From: Chenopodium formosanum
Taxonomy: Eukaryota; Streptophyta; Magnoliopsida; Caryophyllales; Amaranthaceae
Direction: 5' to 3'
DNA: 64,000 bases
Assembly: GCA_024500155.1 (NCBI GenBank)
Contig: CM044857.1
Coordinates: forward strand, 40,814,001-40,878,000
The translations under genes were made by a program, and so were the position numbers. Below the pieces are notes generated by a model, which had not been told where the DNA came from, made no database searches, and saw only the letters and a list, made by a program, of their open reading frames with translations. Positions 62,588-64,000 of this stretch are shown here, piece by piece (within the stretch, counting starts at the first letter, position 1; each line of letters starts with the position of its first letter).

Positions 62588-63930
62588 GTGTGTGAGGGGG
62601 GAGAGCCTCCGAACATAACTACATCCGCACCTTGTTCTCATTAAAAGGACAACAGTCACAAGCCTTTAAGTCTTACAACATTAAGACAATGACATAAAGC
62701 CGTTTCCCAAATGTATTGCTCTATCCAACTGCCTTGAAACTATTCTGTCTGAAACAAACTCAAAAGAAAAGTAAACAAAGTGTTGTCTCTAAATAGCTCA
62801 TCTATGACTATGCTACTATAGTTGTTGGCACTTATAATGCCATGAAAGGATAAAGGAGGCAAGGATTTGGTACAGGCACACAGCCTATGAATGAGTAGCT
62901 TGATCTTTTGCCGAATAAACCATTAAAAAGGTTTGGGTTTCTAATCAATTGGATGATCTTCCTAGGACAGCAGACAGCTTCCCAATTTGATACAGCTCAT
63001 GGGTATTTGTTTTAGATATAAAAAAGGGAAGGCCACAATTAAGCCTCTTTTGTTATAAACACATCATTGTTTACAGTTTATAATTAATGACTGACAATAT
63101 GATATTTTGAGAAGGCAGCAAGGGACTGGAATAGTAAATGTATACTCCCTATCATTAGCCAGCTTGTAAATGTTCAAGTTACAAATTCTTTATTGTATAT
63201 TTTTTATATCCCAAATGCTTAAAGAGAAAGTAACAAATCTTCTCTAGAGTCTGATTCACACGAGAGAGTATAAAAAAGATTCATAATATGGGATAGTCAG
63301 AGACTGCTGAATGCTTCATAGCACAATCTAAGTTCAGATTTTAGAGGGCTCACAACTAGAGTGAGATGAAGGTCAGTGAACCAGTTCAAGTCTGAACATA
63401 TAGTAGATGAATTATTTTGGATGATATAACTTACCCTTAACCCATGCCTGGAATGATATAACTACCTTTAAGCCATGCCTGGAATGAGAAAAATTATCAA
63501 GAGGTGATAAGGTCTAAAACAAAGAGGTGATGGTACTAAAAGGAAATAGCAGCCATTGCAGAAGCAGAACTAATCCTCATCTAGTGGTAGTCTACTACCC
63601 AAAGAAAGGGATGGGTCATTCAAGGGTAACTTTTCATATTCTCTCCCTCCTCTCTGAGCACTCAATAGTCAATACTAACAATCACCACTCTTTCCACTCA
63701 CTATAACCTCTTTATTTAACTTCTATAAACCACCTAATTGAATTCCCTCATTCCAAAGTCTGTATTTTCTTACAGTAGAAGTATAATTGGTATTATAACT
63801 GCTTAGATCCAAAATGCTTCTAGATATAGTGATCAACTTAATTGAACCTAGGTAAACTATGAATCTATAAAGGGTATTGCATACAGTGGGAAATCTATCA
63901 TCAAAAAGAGAGATAACCAAGTGCAACCCA

Positions 63931-64000
63931 CCCTTCCCTTCTCCCCTCCCCTCCCCTCCCCTCCCCAACACACACACACCACCCACCCTTCCCTTCCCCT
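63931..64000. repeat. Polypyrimidine CCCCT/CCCTT tract at the window edge
   Basis: Uninterrupted pyrimidines at 63931-63966 on the + strand, mostly CCCCT and CCCTT units, then (CA)n-like sequence, then more CCCTT running out of the window. Confidence 0.9.

Larger units (their letters stand above)
62229..64000 (-). other. Large 5' intron of the CBL10-like gene (to window end)
   Basis: No CBL exon encoding the first EF-hand is found here, so this stretch reads as intron. It contains a (TG)n repeat and a polypyrimidine tract, listed separately. Confidence 0.5.

Overview
The window is nuclear DNA from a flowering plant, almost certainly a eudicot. It is very AT-rich, its genes have GT-AG introns, and the recognisable products are plant families: a REM-type B3 factor, an RTE1 ethylene-signalling protein, a plant mobile domain (PMD) protein, a DUF1635 protein and a calcineurin B-like (CBL) calcium sensor. 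A placement near Caryophyllales would be a guess and is not shown by the sequence. I see no autonomous transposon genes (reverse transcriptase, integrase, transposase or Rep/helicase). The repeats are non-autonomous DNA transposons and Helitron-like elements.

Layout. 1-1.4 kb: the 3' end of a B3-domain gene on +. 1.4-24.6 kb: a gene-poor repeat block. It contains a Tip100-type hAT MITE, a Tourist MITE, fold-back elements, four copies of a palindromic ACATACATT family, very long (TA)n tracts, and a tandem array of about 470-1,100 bp units over roughly 11.4-19.4 kb. Two units of that array carry the same Helitron insertion. Next come an element with an AGTAACCCC minisatellite and a Tourist MITE split by two head-to-tail Helitrons. 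24.8-28.5 kb: an RTE1-like gene on + with a spliced leader, a spliced upstream ORF and a duplicated CACGTG promoter motif.

30.5-42.8 kb: a compact gene cluster, all on -. It holds an intronless RING-H2 gene, a six-exon conserved gene of unknown function, and a six-exon PMD gene of 1,103 codons with a C-terminal coiled coil and a long leader intron. 42.8-53.2 kb: another repeat-rich interval with a tandemly repeated upstream region, PIF/Harbinger and Mutator-type MITEs with target-site duplications, homopolymers and (AT)n. 53.3-54.3 kb: a two-exon DUF1635 gene on +. 59.5-62.2 kb: six 3' exons of a CBL10-like gene on -, whose 5' exons lie beyond the right edge.

The genes do not form a pathway. 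RTE1 (ethylene receptor regulation) and CBL10 (salt/Ca2+ signalling) are both stress-signalling components, but their proximity is probably incidental. Gene models were spliced by hand: reading phase and family alignment were checked at each junction, but there is no transcript evidence. The most unusual features are the tandem array that duplicated together with its Helitron, the nested Tourist/Helitron composite, the ACATACATT palindrome family, and the long basic insertion inside the RING domain.
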